Source: JAWVFM01 sp963841455 (GTDB lineage Bacteria; Actinomycetota; Thermoleophilia; Solirubrobacterales; 70-9). Taken from it: a stretch of 64,000 nt of DNA. Where the stretch lies: the NCBI GenBank assembly GCA_963841455.1, contig CAWJCU010000007.1, positions 356,970 through 420,969 on the forward strand. Reading direction: 5' to 3'. Shown here piece after piece: positions 31,081-38,491 of this stretch (positions within the stretch are counted from its first letter, which is position 1; each line of letters starts with the position of its first letter). Below the pieces are notes generated by a model. It did no database searches. It saw only the letters and a program-made list of their open reading frames with translations, and was not told where the DNA came from. A program made the position numbers and the translations under genes.

Positions 31081-31758
31081 CTACCGGCCGCCGAATCGCC
31101 GCTGACGCTCGTGGTAGGTCTCTATCGCGGCTTCGAAGGCCTCGCGCCCGAAGTCGGGCCAGAGCTCGTCGCGGAAGACGAGCTCTGAGTAGGCGCACTG
31201 CCAGATCAGGAAGTTGGAGGTCCGCAGCTCGCCGCTGGTGCGGATCAGCAGATCGGGATCGTGCATCTCGGGCGCGTACAGGCGCGCCCGAAGCTCCTCC
31301 TCAGTCGTCCCGTCGAAGCCCCTCGCGGCATCGACAAGCTCGGCGCGCCCGCCGTAGTTGAAGGCGACGAAGAGCGTGATTCGATCGTTGCCGGCGGTCA
31401 GGCCCTCGGCCCACTCCATGCGCTCGACCAGGCTCGGGGGCACCCCGTCGCGGCGACCGATGAACCGCATCCGCACCCCCTCTTCGTGGAGCTCGGGGGT
31501 CTCGGCGTCGATTCGCTCGCCGAACATGTGCATAAGGCCCTCGACCTCGACCGACGGACGCGACCAGTTCTCGGTCGAGAACGAGTAGACGGTGAGCTCG
31601 GAGATTCCGAGCTCGACCGCGTCGCGGAGACGGGCCTTGACCGCGTCGGCGCCCGCACGATGCCCTTCGATCGGCGGCAGCCCGCGCTCGGCGGCCCAGC
31701 GCCCGTTCCCGTCGGTGATGATCGCCACGTAGCGCGGCCCCCAGCGCGCGGCGCTCAA
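31081..31758 (-). CDS. uppS: Polyprenyl diphosphate synthase (UppS type)
   Basis: A 225-residue cis-prenyltransferase making the C50-C55 lipid carrier for the cell wall. Conserved region I is VAIITDGNGRWAAERGLPPIEGH with the catalytic Asp; SFSTENWSRP and LIRTSGELRTSNFLIWQCAYSEL (core RTSGELRTSNF) follow; the Glu of region V is in the latter. The usual MDGNGRW Met is Thr here. TTG start at 31758 overlapping the frr stop (TTGA). Confidence 0.95.
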   Translation of the reverse strand: MSAARWGPRYVAIITDGNGRWAAERGLPPIEGHRAGADAVKARLRDAVELGISELTVYSFSTENWSRPSVEVEGLMHMFGERIDAETPELHEEGVRMRFIGRRDGVPPSLVERMEWAEGLTAGNDRITLFVAFNYGGRAELVDAARGFDGTTEEELRARLYAPEMHDPDLLIRTSGELRTSNFLIWQCAYSELVFRDELWPDFGREAFEAAIETYHERQRRFGGR

Positions 31759-32327
31759 ACCTCCCGGATCTCCTCTTCCTTCGCGGTCACGAGCTTGTCG
31801 ATCTCAGACGTCGCCGTATCGGTCGACTTCTGAAGCTCCTGCTCGGCGCGGTGCTCGTCGTCGGCCCCGGCCTCGCCCTCCTTTTTCAGCTCGCGCAGGT
31901 CGTGCATCACGTCACGGCGGATATTGCGGACCGCGACCTTGCCCTCCTCCGCGATGCCGTGGACGACCCGCACCATCTCGGTGCGGCGCTCCTCGTTCAG
32001 CTCCGGGACCTGGAGGCGGATGATCTGCCCGTCGTTGTTCGGCGTGAGCCCCACGTCGGACTCGAGGATCGCCTTCTCGATGGCCTTGATCGAGCTCGAG
32101 TCGTAGGGCGTGACGGTGAGGAGCCGCGCATCTGGGGCGGCGATGTTGGCGAGCTGCCGCAGCGGGGTCTCGGCGCCGTAATAGTCGACGATGATGCGGT
32201 CGAGAAGATGCGGCGAGGCGCGGCCCGTGCGCACCGTCGCAAGCTCGTGCCGGAAGGACTCGACCGATTTCTGCATGCGGTCGTTCGCGTCGCTCAGGAG
32301 CTCGTCGATGAAGCCCGGTTCGGCCAT
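31755..32327 (-). CDS. frr: Ribosome recycling factor
   Basis: A 190-residue protein that splits post-termination ribosomes with EF-G. The three-helix domain has VRTGRASPHLLDRIIVDYYG near residue 32, and the sheet domain has DARLLTVTPYD; the C-terminal helix ends the chain. Length is normal. TAGGTT lies 6 nt before the ATG, so frr can be made from a leaderless mRNA separate from pyrH. Coupled to uppS. Confidence 0.97.
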   Translation of the reverse strand: MAEPGFIDELLSDANDRMQKSVESFRHELATVRTGRASPHLLDRIIVDYYGAETPLRQLANIAAPDARLLTVTPYDSSSIKAIEKAILESDVGLTPNNDGQIIRLQVPELNEERRTEMVRVVHGIAEEGKVAVRNIRRDVMHDLRELKKEGEAGADDEHRAEQELQKSTDTATSEIDKLVTAKEEEIREV

Positions 32328-32333
32328 GGCGAA

Positions 32334-32339
32334 AACCTA
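32334..32339 (-). promoter_or_regulatory. -10 hexamer of a leaderless promoter
   Basis: On the minus strand this reads TAGGTT, 6 nt before the frr ATG at 32327; it overlaps the end of pyrH. Confidence 0.55.
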
Positions 32340-33083
32340 TCCCGCCTCGCTCGCGACTGGTGTCTCGGAGGACACGATCGTTCCGACGCGCTCGCCGCGA
32401 ACCACGCGGCCGATGTTCTCCTCGTCGTCGGTGTTGAAGACGTAGATCGGTAGGCCGTTGTCCATGCACAGGGAGAGGGCCGTTGAGTCCATGACCCGAA
32501 GGCCGCGCTCGATCGCCTCCCTGTGGGTCAGCTCGGCGAGGAAGCGCGCGTCGGGATCCGTCGCGGGATCGGCGTCGTAGACGCCGTCCGTGCCGTGCTT
32601 CGCCATCAGGATCGCCTCGGCATGGATCTCGAGGGCGCGAAGCGCTGCGGCCGTGTCGGTGGTGAAGAACGGGTTGCCGGTCCCCGCGGCGAAGATGATC
32701 ACCCGGCCCTTCTCGAGGTGGCGAATCGCGCGGCGGCGGATGTAGGGCTCCGCGACCTCCATCACCTCGATCGCGGATAGCACCCGGGTGTTGGAGCCGA
32801 GCTTCTCGAGCGCGTCCTGGATCGTGAGCGCGTTGAGCACGGTCGCGAGCATCCCCATGTAGTCGGCGGTGGCGCGGTCCATTCCGGCGGCGGCGCCCGC
32901 GAGGCCGCGATAGATGTTGCCGGCGCCCACCACGACCGCAACCTCGACCCCCATCGCGCTCACCTCGTGGACCTGGCGGCTCAGCGCCTCGACCCGGTCC
33001 GGATCGGTCCCGTACGGAAGCGAGCCCATGAGCGACTCGCCGGAGAACTTCAGCAGGACCCGGTCAAAAGCGGCCTCGGACAC
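32337..33083 (-). CDS. pyrH: UMP kinase
   Basis: A 248-residue amino-acid-kinase fold enzyme phosphorylating UMP to UDP. Motifs: VLLKFSGESLMG at the start, VVVGAGNIYRGLAGAAAGMDRATADYMGML near 50-80 (core GAGNIYRG), VIIFAAGTGNPFFTTDTAAALRA near 130 (core AGTGNPFFTTDTAA), and the C-terminal VMDSTALSLCMDNGLPIYVFN. GTG start at 33083 with TAGGGT 7 nt upstream. Confidence 0.97.
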   Translation of the reverse strand: MSEAAFDRVLLKFSGESLMGSLPYGTDPDRVEALSRQVHEVSAMGVEVAVVVGAGNIYRGLAGAAAGMDRATADYMGMLATVLNALTIQDALEKLGSNTRVLSAIEVMEVAEPYIRRRAIRHLEKGRVIIFAAGTGNPFFTTDTAAALRALEIHAEAILMAKHGTDGVYDADPATDPDARFLAELTHREAIERGLRVMDSTALSLCMDNGLPIYVFNTDDEENIGRVVRGERVGTIVSSETPVASEAG

Positions 33084-33090
33084 GCTCGAA

Positions 33091-33096
33091 ACCCTA
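33091..33096 (-). promoter_or_regulatory. -10 hexamer of a leaderless promoter
   Basis: On the minus strand this reads TAGGGT, 7 nt before the pyrH GTG at 33083. Confidence 0.5.
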
Positions 33097-33110
33097 ACTT
33101 CCGGCCGCGT

Positions 33111-34055
33111 TCACCGAGCGCGCGCCCTCCGGATTCGCCGTCCGAGACGGCGCGCAGGCCCCCCCAGGGGCGTCCGAAGCACGGCCCGGCGTGCGTGTGC
33201 CGCCAGCGCCTTTCCGTCGAGCCGGGCTCCCGCCCGGGCCCGCTCGAGCTCGTCGCGAAGCATGCGCACCTCCGCCTGCAGCGCCGCGATCTCGCGGCGG
33301 TCGGCGCCATCGATGGCCGACATCGCGTTGCGGTCGGGGCGCTCGGCCCGTCGGCGCGCAAGCACCAGGCCATGCGCGAGGCCGCTGCCGCCCCGGGCGG
33401 AATCGCCCGGCGGGCGCGCCTCGACGATCTCGAACGCAGGGCTCCAGTGCTTTCGAAGCCACCACTCGGAGTGGAACACCCAAGGCCCGCCCTCGGTCGG
33501 GGCACGCGAGTGCTCGTGGACCAGCATCCCGACCTCGTCGGGCTCGTAACGAAGGCCGAGAAGCTCCTCGAGCACATTTGCGCCGAGATAGCTCACGACG
33601 AAGAGCCCGCCGGGCGCGAGCACTCGGCGCATCTCGAGCAGCCAGTCCTCCCATCCGTCGCCGATGTGGGTGAAGACCGACATCGCCCAGATGAGGTCGA
33701 AATACCCGTCGGCGATCGGGAGCGGCGGGTCGGCGGCGTTGCGGAAGAAGTGGAACGGCGGCCGCAGGTTCGCGTCGAGCCACGTGACGCTCTCGGCGTG
33801 GATGTCGCAGCCCCAGATCTCGGCCTCGCCGGCGACGTCGGTGAACTGGCGCAGCACGCGCCCCGCCCCGCAGCCGAAGTCCAGGATCCGCTTATCGGGA
33901 AAGGCCCAGTCCTCGGGGAGGACGTCGAGGATCGCCTCGCGCATCCACGCGCCCGCCGCCTGGTAGTGGTCGTGGCTCTCCTCGGGGTCGAGCCCGACCC
34001 GCATGGCGAGGTCGAGGGGCGGGAGTGCGGACCTAGTCGCGGCCGACCTCAAACC
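33111..34055 (-). CDS. Class I SAM-dependent methyltransferase
   Basis: About 314 residues. The SAM-binding motif I is RILDFGCGAGRVLRQF, followed by IWGCDIHAESVTWL (motif II acidic residue), FDLIWAMSVFTHIGD and RRVLAPGGLFVVSYLG. The C-terminal 80 residues are Arg/Ala-rich and helical, possibly a coiled coil (ALQAEVRMLRDELERARAG). The substrate is unknown. The TTG at 34055 retains the family opening LPPLDLAMRVG but overlaps tsf by 23 bases; ATG 34004 is the non-overlapping alternative. It interrupts the usual tsf-pyrH pair. Confidence 0.75.
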   Translation of the reverse strand, partial: GLRSAATRSALPPLDLAMRVGLDPEESHDHYQAAGAWMREAILDVLPEDWAFPDKRILDFGCGAGRVLRQFTDVAGEAEIWGCDIHAESVTWLDANLRPPFHFFRNAADPPLPIADGYFDLIWAMSVFTHIGDGWEDWLLEMRRVLAPGGLFVVSYLGANVLEELLGLRYEPDEVGMLVHEHSRAPTEGGPWVFHSEWWLRKHWSPAFEIVEARPPGDSARGGSGLAHGLVLARRRAERPDRNAMSAIDGADRREIAALQAEVRMLRDELERARAGARLDGKALAAHARRAVLRTPLGGPARRLGRRIRRARAR

Positions 34056-34653
34056 GCGCGAACCGCCCGATCTGGACGTTCTCACCGGTCTTGGCGGCGA
34101 GCTCGGCGCGAATCTCCTCGATCGTCTTGCCGTCGTAGCGGTCCGAGCGGATGTGCTCCTGCTCGAGCAGGGCGACCTCCTTCGCCCACTTGGCCAGCTG
34201 GCCCTCCACTATGCGGTCCACCACGTCCTCGGGCTTGCCGTCCTCCTTGGCCTTGGCCGCGTGGACGGCGCGCTCGGACGCGCGCGCCTCGTCGGGGATC
34301 TCGTCGGCGGTCAGGTACTGGGGCGGCGAGGGCGACCCGGCGATGTGCAGGGCGATCTCCCGCGCGAACTCCTGAAACTCGTCGGAGCGCGCAACGAAGT
34401 CGGTCTCGCAGAGCACCTCCACGAGGACCCCGACCTTGCCGTTCGAATGGATGTAGGAGGCGACGGTGCCCTCGCCGGTGGCGCGACCGCTGCGCTTTGC
34501 CGCGGATGCCTGCCCCTTCACGCGAAGGATCTCGACGGCCTTGTCGACCTCGCCGCCGGCCTCGGCAAGCGCGGCCTTGCAGTCCATCACGCCGGCCCCG
34601 GTGCGCTCACGAAGCGCCTTGACGTCGCCGGCTGACACCTCGGTGGCGCTCAC
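34033..34653 (-). CDS. tsf: Elongation factor Ts
   Basis: A 206-residue nucleotide exchange factor for EF-Tu. The N-terminal UBA-like domain carries VKALRERTGAGVMDCKAAL, and the core has VLVEVLCETDFVARSDEFQEF. This is the short form with a single core subdomain, as in other actinobacteria and Thermus. The GTG start at 34653 overlaps the rpsB stop (GTGA), so the two are coupled. Confidence 0.97.
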   Translation of the reverse strand: MSATEVSAGDVKALRERTGAGVMDCKAALAEAGGEVDKAVEILRVKGQASAAKRSGRATGEGTVASYIHSNGKVGVLVEVLCETDFVARSDEFQEFAREIALHIAGSPSPPQYLTADEIPDEARASERAVHAAKAKEDGKPEDVVDRIVEGQLAKWAKEVALLEQEHIRSDRYDGKTIEEIRAELAAKTGENVQIGRFARFEVGRD

Positions 34654-35525
34654 GACTGGCCCTCGGTGCTCGCGGACGGCGCGGCCTGCGGGTGGGCGGC
34701 GGCCTCGGCCGCGGCGGCCTCAGCTGCGGCCTTCGCCGCGGCCTCCTGGCGTGCACGCTCCTCGGCCTCCCTGCGCTGGCGCTCCTCCTCGGCACGGCGG
34801 CGCTCCTCCTCCTCGGCCCGGCGCTTCGCCTCGGCCTCGCGGTAGATCGTCGCGGACTCGAGCACCGCCTCGCCGATCGTGCGGATCACGAGATCGCACG
34901 AGCGGATGGCGTCGTCGTTGCCGGGGATCGGGTAGCGAACGCCCATGGGGTCGACGTTGGTGTCGACGAGGCCGATGATCGGGATGCGAAGGCGCTCGGC
35001 CTCCCTGAGCGCGATCTCCTCCGTCTTCAGGTCGATGATCAGCACCGCCTGGGGAATGCGCTTGAGGTCGCGGACGCCGCCGAGGTTGTAGGTGAGGCGC
35101 TCGAGCTCGGCCTCCATCGACATTCGCTCCTTGGTGGGCAGCAGGTCGAGCTTGCCCTCATCTTTGAGGTTCGTCAGGTCGTGGAGGCGGTCGATCCGCT
35201 TCGAGATCGTCTGGAAGTTCGTCAGCAGGCCGCCGAGCCACCTCTGGTTCACGTAGGGCATGCCGGAGCGGTCGGCCCACTCGCGAATCGAGTCCTGCGC
35301 CTGCTTCTTGGTGCCGACGAACAGCACCGTGCCGCCTTTGCCGGCGACCTCGGCGGCGAACTCGCGCGCGTCGTGGAGAAGCCGCTCCGTCTGCAGCAGG
35401 TCGATGATGTGGATGCCGTCGCGCTCACCCCAGATGTACCGCTGCATCCGCGGGTTCCATCGGCGCGTCTGGTGGCCGAAATGAAGTCCGGCCTCCAATA
35501 GCTCCCTGATCCCAGGCTCTGCCAT
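34650..35525 (-). CDS. rpsB: Ribosomal protein uS2 with charged C-terminal extension
   Basis: A 291-residue small-subunit protein. Residues 1-225 are the standard S2 (LLEAGLHFGHQTRRWNPRM, VLFVGTKKQAQD, YVNQRWLGGLLTNF, VDTNVDPMGVRYPIPGNDDA). Residues about 228-291 are a Glu/Arg/Ala-rich helix (RRAEEEERRRAEEERQRREA) ending in an Ala/Pro/Ser tail, about 40 residues longer than most S2. A clear ribosome-binding site AAGGGAG sits 5 nt before the ATG, in contrast to the leaderless neighbours. Confidence 0.97.
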   Translation of the reverse strand: MAEPGIRELLEAGLHFGHQTRRWNPRMQRYIWGERDGIHIIDLLQTERLLHDAREFAAEVAGKGGTVLFVGTKKQAQDSIREWADRSGMPYVNQRWLGGLLTNFQTISKRIDRLHDLTNLKDEGKLDLLPTKERMSMEAELERLTYNLGGVRDLKRIPQAVLIIDLKTEEIALREAERLRIPIIGLVDTNVDPMGVRYPIPGNDDAIRSCDLVIRTIGEAVLESATIYREAEAKRRAEEEERRRAEEERQRREAEERARQEAAAKAAAEAAAAEAAAHPQAAPSASTEGQS

Positions 35526-35660
35526 CGTGCTCCCTTGTCTCGGTTGGTCTCGAGCCTCGTCCGCCTGTCGGGGACCCGGGCCTGGCTCGCCAACGCGCGC
35601 CGCCCGGGCAGGGCCCCGACCGCCTGACGAGGGGTCGGTTACAGGTCGAGCTTGATTCTA
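35526..35660 (-). promoter_or_regulatory. rpsB promoter and leader of about 120 nt
   Basis: TAGAAT on the minus strand (35660-35655) overlaps the rluD stop codon and would give a leader of about 120 nt. The leader is very GC-rich with several self-complementary stretches (for example CCCGGGC twice around 35570-35615) and ends in the Shine-Dalgarno AAGGGAG. Autoregulation by S2 is possible by analogy with other bacteria, but no known leader motif is recognised. Confidence 0.4.
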
Positions 35661-36344
35661 GTGGGGCTGCTCCCGCGCACGCTCGAGCGCGATCTCGAGG
35701 TCCGCTGGTAACGGCGAGCAGAGGTCGATCTCGGCCCCCGTGAAGGGGTGACGGAAGCCCAGGCGGGCGCTGTGCAGGAACTGGCGCTCCAGTCCGAGCT
35801 CGTCACCCCGGCCCCCGTAGCGGGGATCGCCGGTCACGGGGCAGTCGATCGACGCCAGGTGCACCCGGATCTGATGCGTGCGGCCCGTCTCGAGCCTGAC
35901 CTCGAGAAGGCAGTGGTGCGGGAGCGTCTCGAGCACCGTGAAGTGGGTGCGAGCCTCGCGCGGCCCACGGCCGCCCACGGCCCGCCGCTCGGGTGCGCGG
36001 TAGTCACGCCCGAGCGGCGCGTCGATCGTGCCCGACCGCGAGCGCGGGCGGCCGATGACGAGCGCGAGATAGGTCCTGCGGAGCTCTCGAGCCCTCACCA
36101 TCGCGGAGAGGCGCCGATGTGCCTCCGGACCGCGCGCCACCGCCATCAGGCCAGAGGTGTCCTTGTCGAGACGCTGCACTATCCCGGGGCGCTCCGCCTC
36201 GCCACCGCCGAGCAGATCGCCCAGCCGGTCAGTGAGGGTCAGGCCGGTGACGCCGGGGGCCGGGTGCACGACGAGGCCCGCCGGCTTGTCGACCACGGCG
36301 AGATGCGCGTCGACGTGGATGATCCTCAGCTCGGTGGTGCTCAC
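35658..36344 (-). CDS. rluD: Pseudouridine synthase, RluA/RluD family
   Basis: A 228-residue enzyme that isomerises uridines in 23S rRNA (RluD-type sites). The catalytic Asp lies in RLDKDTSGLMAVAR (near residue 68); GRTHQIRVHLASIDCPVTGDP and the opening VVDKPAGLVVHPAPG are standard. There is no N-terminal S4 domain, making it shorter than E. coli RluD. GTG start at 36344 overlaps the lspA stop (GTGA). rluD after lspA is the common order. Confidence 0.92.
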   Translation of the reverse strand: MSTTELRIIHVDAHLAVVDKPAGLVVHPAPGVTGLTLTDRLGDLLGGGEAERPGIVQRLDKDTSGLMAVARGPEAHRRLSAMVRARELRRTYLALVIGRPRSRSGTIDAPLGRDYRAPERRAVGGRGPREARTHFTVLETLPHHCLLEVRLETGRTHQIRVHLASIDCPVTGDPRYGGRGDELGLERQFLHSARLGFRHPFTGAEIDLCSPLPADLEIALERAREQPH

Positions 36345-36817
36345 AGTTGCTTCTGCTCTGGCGTCAACGCGATCAACACGAGCGCGACCGCCCCGACCGT
36401 GATCGCGACGTCGGCGAGGTTGAACGCCGGCCAGAGTGGCGGATCGATGAAGTCGGTCACGGCCCCGGCGCGCAGGCGGTCGGCGAGATTGCCGAGGGCG
36501 CCACCCGCGATGAGGCCGACGGCGAGCCACAGCCAGGGCCGCAGCGGATCGCGGGCGAACCAGCCGATGACGAACACCAGCGCGGCGATGGTCACGGCGA
36601 CAACGAGCGCTCCACCGCCACCGAGGAACCCGAAGGCCACTCCGTGGTTTTCCACGCGCACGAGCTGGAAGCCGAGCGGGAGGTCGTCGACCTGATGCGG
36701 GCCGACCCCCGAGCGAACCACGGCCTTCACCAACTGGTCTCCGATCACCACGAGCGCAGAAACGGCGACCGCCCGCAGCCACGCATCGGCCCGCCGCCGC
36801 GTGGCGTCCCCGCTCAC
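36341..36817 (-). CDS. lspA: Lipoprotein signal peptidase
   Basis: A 158-residue membrane aspartyl protease removing signal peptides from prolipoproteins. The two catalytic Asp regions are GGALGNLADRLRAGAVTDFI and PAFNLADVAITVGA; VENHGVAFGF and VIGDQLVKAVV are the other family blocks. Four helices. It would process the lipoproteins of this window (LivK, the polysaccharide deacetylase and the NTF2-like protein). GTG start at 36817 overlaps the yggT stop. Confidence 0.95.
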   Translation of the reverse strand: MSGDATRRRADAWLRAVAVSALVVIGDQLVKAVVRSGVGPHQVDDLPLGFQLVRVENHGVAFGFLGGGGALVVAVTIAALVFVIGWFARDPLRPWLWLAVGLIAGGALGNLADRLRAGAVTDFIDPPLWPAFNLADVAITVGAVALVLIALTPEQKQL

Positions 36818-37119
36818 CCTCCGAGGATCGCGCTCAAGACGAGGCTGCGCACCAGGTAGAGGACGATGATCGCGATGATCGGGCTGAGGTCGAGCGCCAT
36901 CCCCCCGATCCCGACCGGCCGCAGAATCGCGCGGAACGCGTTCAGGTAGGGGTCGGTCGTCCGCTCCACGAACGCGACGCCGGCGCGGAGGTACGGGTTG
37001 AAGGGCATCCGCGGCACCCACGTGAGCAGGATCCGGATGAAGATCAGGACGATGTAGACCGTGAAGAGCGCCGAGACGTAGTCGTAGATCTCGCTGCGCC
37101 CGATCGCCGCCTCAATCAT
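36814..37119 (-). CDS. yggT: YggT family membrane protein
   Basis: A 101-residue protein with two hydrophobic helices, containing the family pattern FIRILLTWVPRMPFNPYLRA and TDPYLNAFRAILRPVG. YggT homologues sit in division clusters next to sepF and divIVA; a role in osmotic tolerance or division is reported but not settled. Start ATG overlaps the proC stop (ATGA). Confidence 0.92.
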   Translation of the reverse strand: MIEAAIGRSEIYDYVSALFTVYIVLIFIRILLTWVPRMPFNPYLRAGVAFVERTTDPYLNAFRAILRPVGIGGMALDLSPIIAIIVLYLVRSLVLSAILGG

Positions 37120-37883
37120 CGGAAGCGCTCCAGCGACGCGTCGACGGCGGCTACGATCGCGCGCTCGAAGCCCTCGAAGTCGAGCGCGTTGAGCCCCGCA
37201 TCGGTGGCTCCGCCAAGCGGCGCCACTGCGTGCCGGATCGCAGCCGGGTCGTGTCTGCGAAGGAGCTCGGCCGTGCCGGTCAGCGTGTCGGCGACCAGGG
37301 TCGCGGCGAGCTGCTGCGGGAGCCCCTCGCGAGCCCCGGCGTCGGCCAGCGCCTCGGCGAACAGGGCCACATACGCCGGTGAGCAGGACATCACCGCCAT
37401 CGCGGCCTCGACCTGCTCCTCGGGAAGCTCGAAGCGCTCACCGAGCGCGTCGAGGAGCGCCGTCAGCTCGCCGGCAAGCCCCTCCGACATGTCGCGCGGC
37501 GGTGGGTGGCAGATGACGCCCTGGCCAACTTCGACGGGCTGGTTCGGCATCACCCGCAGGAGAGGAACGCCCGGGAACGCCTCCGCGAGGCGGTCAAGGG
37601 GTGTCGCAGCGAGCATCGAAAGGATCGCGGGCGCCCCGCCGCCGAGCTCCTCCGCAACGGCCTCGAGGGCCGCCGGCTTGACGCCGAGCAGGAGCACGTC
37701 GGAGTCCGCGCGGAGCGCGGCGAGCCCCTCGCGCGTCTCTCCGCCGACGTCAGCGGCGAGGTCCGTGGCGCGCGCGGGCTCGAGGTCGCTGAAGAGCATG
37801 GCGTCGGGACCGCCGTCGGCCGCCGCCCAACCACGCGCCATCGCGGCAGCCATATTGCCCGCACCGACGAACCCGATCCGCAT
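37116..37883 (-). CDS. proC: Pyrroline-5-carboxylate reductase
   Basis: A 255-residue enzyme reducing pyrroline-5-carboxylate to proline with NAD(P)H. The cofactor motif is RIGFVGAGNMAAAMARG at the N-terminus, and the C-terminal signature is DPAAIRHAVAPLGGATDAGLNAL. Length is slightly shorter than the usual 265-275. TACCCT lies 6 nt before the ATG, so proC has its own leaderless-type promoter within the sepF-proC operon. Confidence 0.95.
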   Translation of the reverse strand: MRIGFVGAGNMAAAMARGWAAADGGPDAMLFSDLEPARATDLAADVGGETREGLAALRADSDVLLLGVKPAALEAVAEELGGGAPAILSMLAATPLDRLAEAFPGVPLLRVMPNQPVEVGQGVICHPPPRDMSEGLAGELTALLDALGERFELPEEQVEAAMAVMSCSPAYVALFAEALADAGAREGLPQQLAATLVADTLTGTAELLRRHDPAAIRHAVAPLGGATDAGLNALDFEGFERAIVAAVDASLERFR

Positions 37884-37889
37884 GAGCGC

Positions 37890-37895
37890 AGGGTA
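37890..37895 (-). promoter_or_regulatory. -10 hexamer of a leaderless promoter
   Basis: On the minus strand this reads TACCCT, 6 nt before the proC ATG at 37883, in the 13-base gap after sepF. Confidence 0.5.
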
Positions 37896-37896
37896 G

Positions 37897-38427
37897 TTAC
37901 GACTGGTTGAAGAAGCCCTTCTCGACGAGGCGGGCGCGCTCCTCGGCCGAGACCTCGACGTTGCGGGGGGTGAGCATGAACGTCTTCTCGGCGATCTTCT
38001 GCATCCCGCCCTCGAGGGCGTAGGTGAGGCCTGAGGCGAAGTCGATCAGGCGCTTCGCGAGCTCGCCGTCGGTGGTCTGGAGGTTCAGGATCACCGGCGT
38101 GTCCTGCTTGAACCGGTCCGCGACCTCCTGTGCGTCGTTGAAGCTGTGCGGCGTCACGAGGTGCACCCGCGAGCCGGAGCCGTTGCCGACGGGCCGCAGG
38201 GTGCGGCCGCGCGAGGGCGGCTCGTCGTCGGCGAAGATGTCGTCGATCTCGTCGCGGCCGCGGCGCCGGTCGCCGATGCGGCTGACGGTGGCGGTGCGCG
38301 GCGCTGGCGAGTCGTAGATGTCACCCTGGCCGGTATCAGGCTCGTAGCCCTCGTCGTCGACGTAGCCGGGGTCCTCGGCCAGCCCGAAGTAGACGAGGGC
38401 GCGGTGCCATGTGTCTCGGAAGGCCAT
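37897..38427 (-). CDS. sepF: Cell division protein SepF
   Basis: A 176-residue FtsZ-binding membrane anchor. An N-terminal amphipathic helix (FRDTWHRALVYFGLAED) targets the membrane; a variable linker follows; residues about 85-165 are the SepF fold with VHLVTPHSFNDAQEVADRFK, TPVILNLQTTD and RLIDFASGLTYALEGGMQKI. In actinobacteria, which lack FtsA, SepF is the main Z-ring anchor. A perfect 14-base palindrome lies upstream of the start. Confidence 0.95.
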   Translation of the reverse strand: MAFRDTWHRALVYFGLAEDPGYVDDEGYEPDTGQGDIYDSPAPRTATVSRIGDRRRGRDEIDDIFADDEPPSRGRTLRPVGNGSGSRVHLVTPHSFNDAQEVADRFKQDTPVILNLQTTDGELAKRLIDFASGLTYALEGGMQKIAEKTFMLTPRNVEVSAEERARLVEKGFFNQS

Positions 38428-38451
38428 CGCTGGCTCAGATTCGCTCTACGA

Positions 38452-38465
38452 GCAGGAACTCCTGC
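38452..38465. promoter_or_regulatory. Palindrome in the sepF upstream region
   Basis: GCAGGAACTCCTGC is a near-perfect inverted repeat (GCAGGA, 2-nt centre, TCCTGC on the minus strand). A CATAAT hexamer lies 5 nt upstream on the minus strand (38476-38471), so the palindrome covers the likely transcription start. This is the layout of a repressor operator; the regulator is unknown. Confidence 0.4.
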
Positions 38466-38491
38466 GAATGATTATGACCACTCCGGGCCAC

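Noticed and set aside
36345..37021. N-terminal extensions of rluD, lspA, livG, cca and pgeF reaching far upstream
   Set aside because: They are Arg/Pro-rich and overlap upstream genes; GTG or ATG starts overlapping the preceding stop codons give normal family N-termini.
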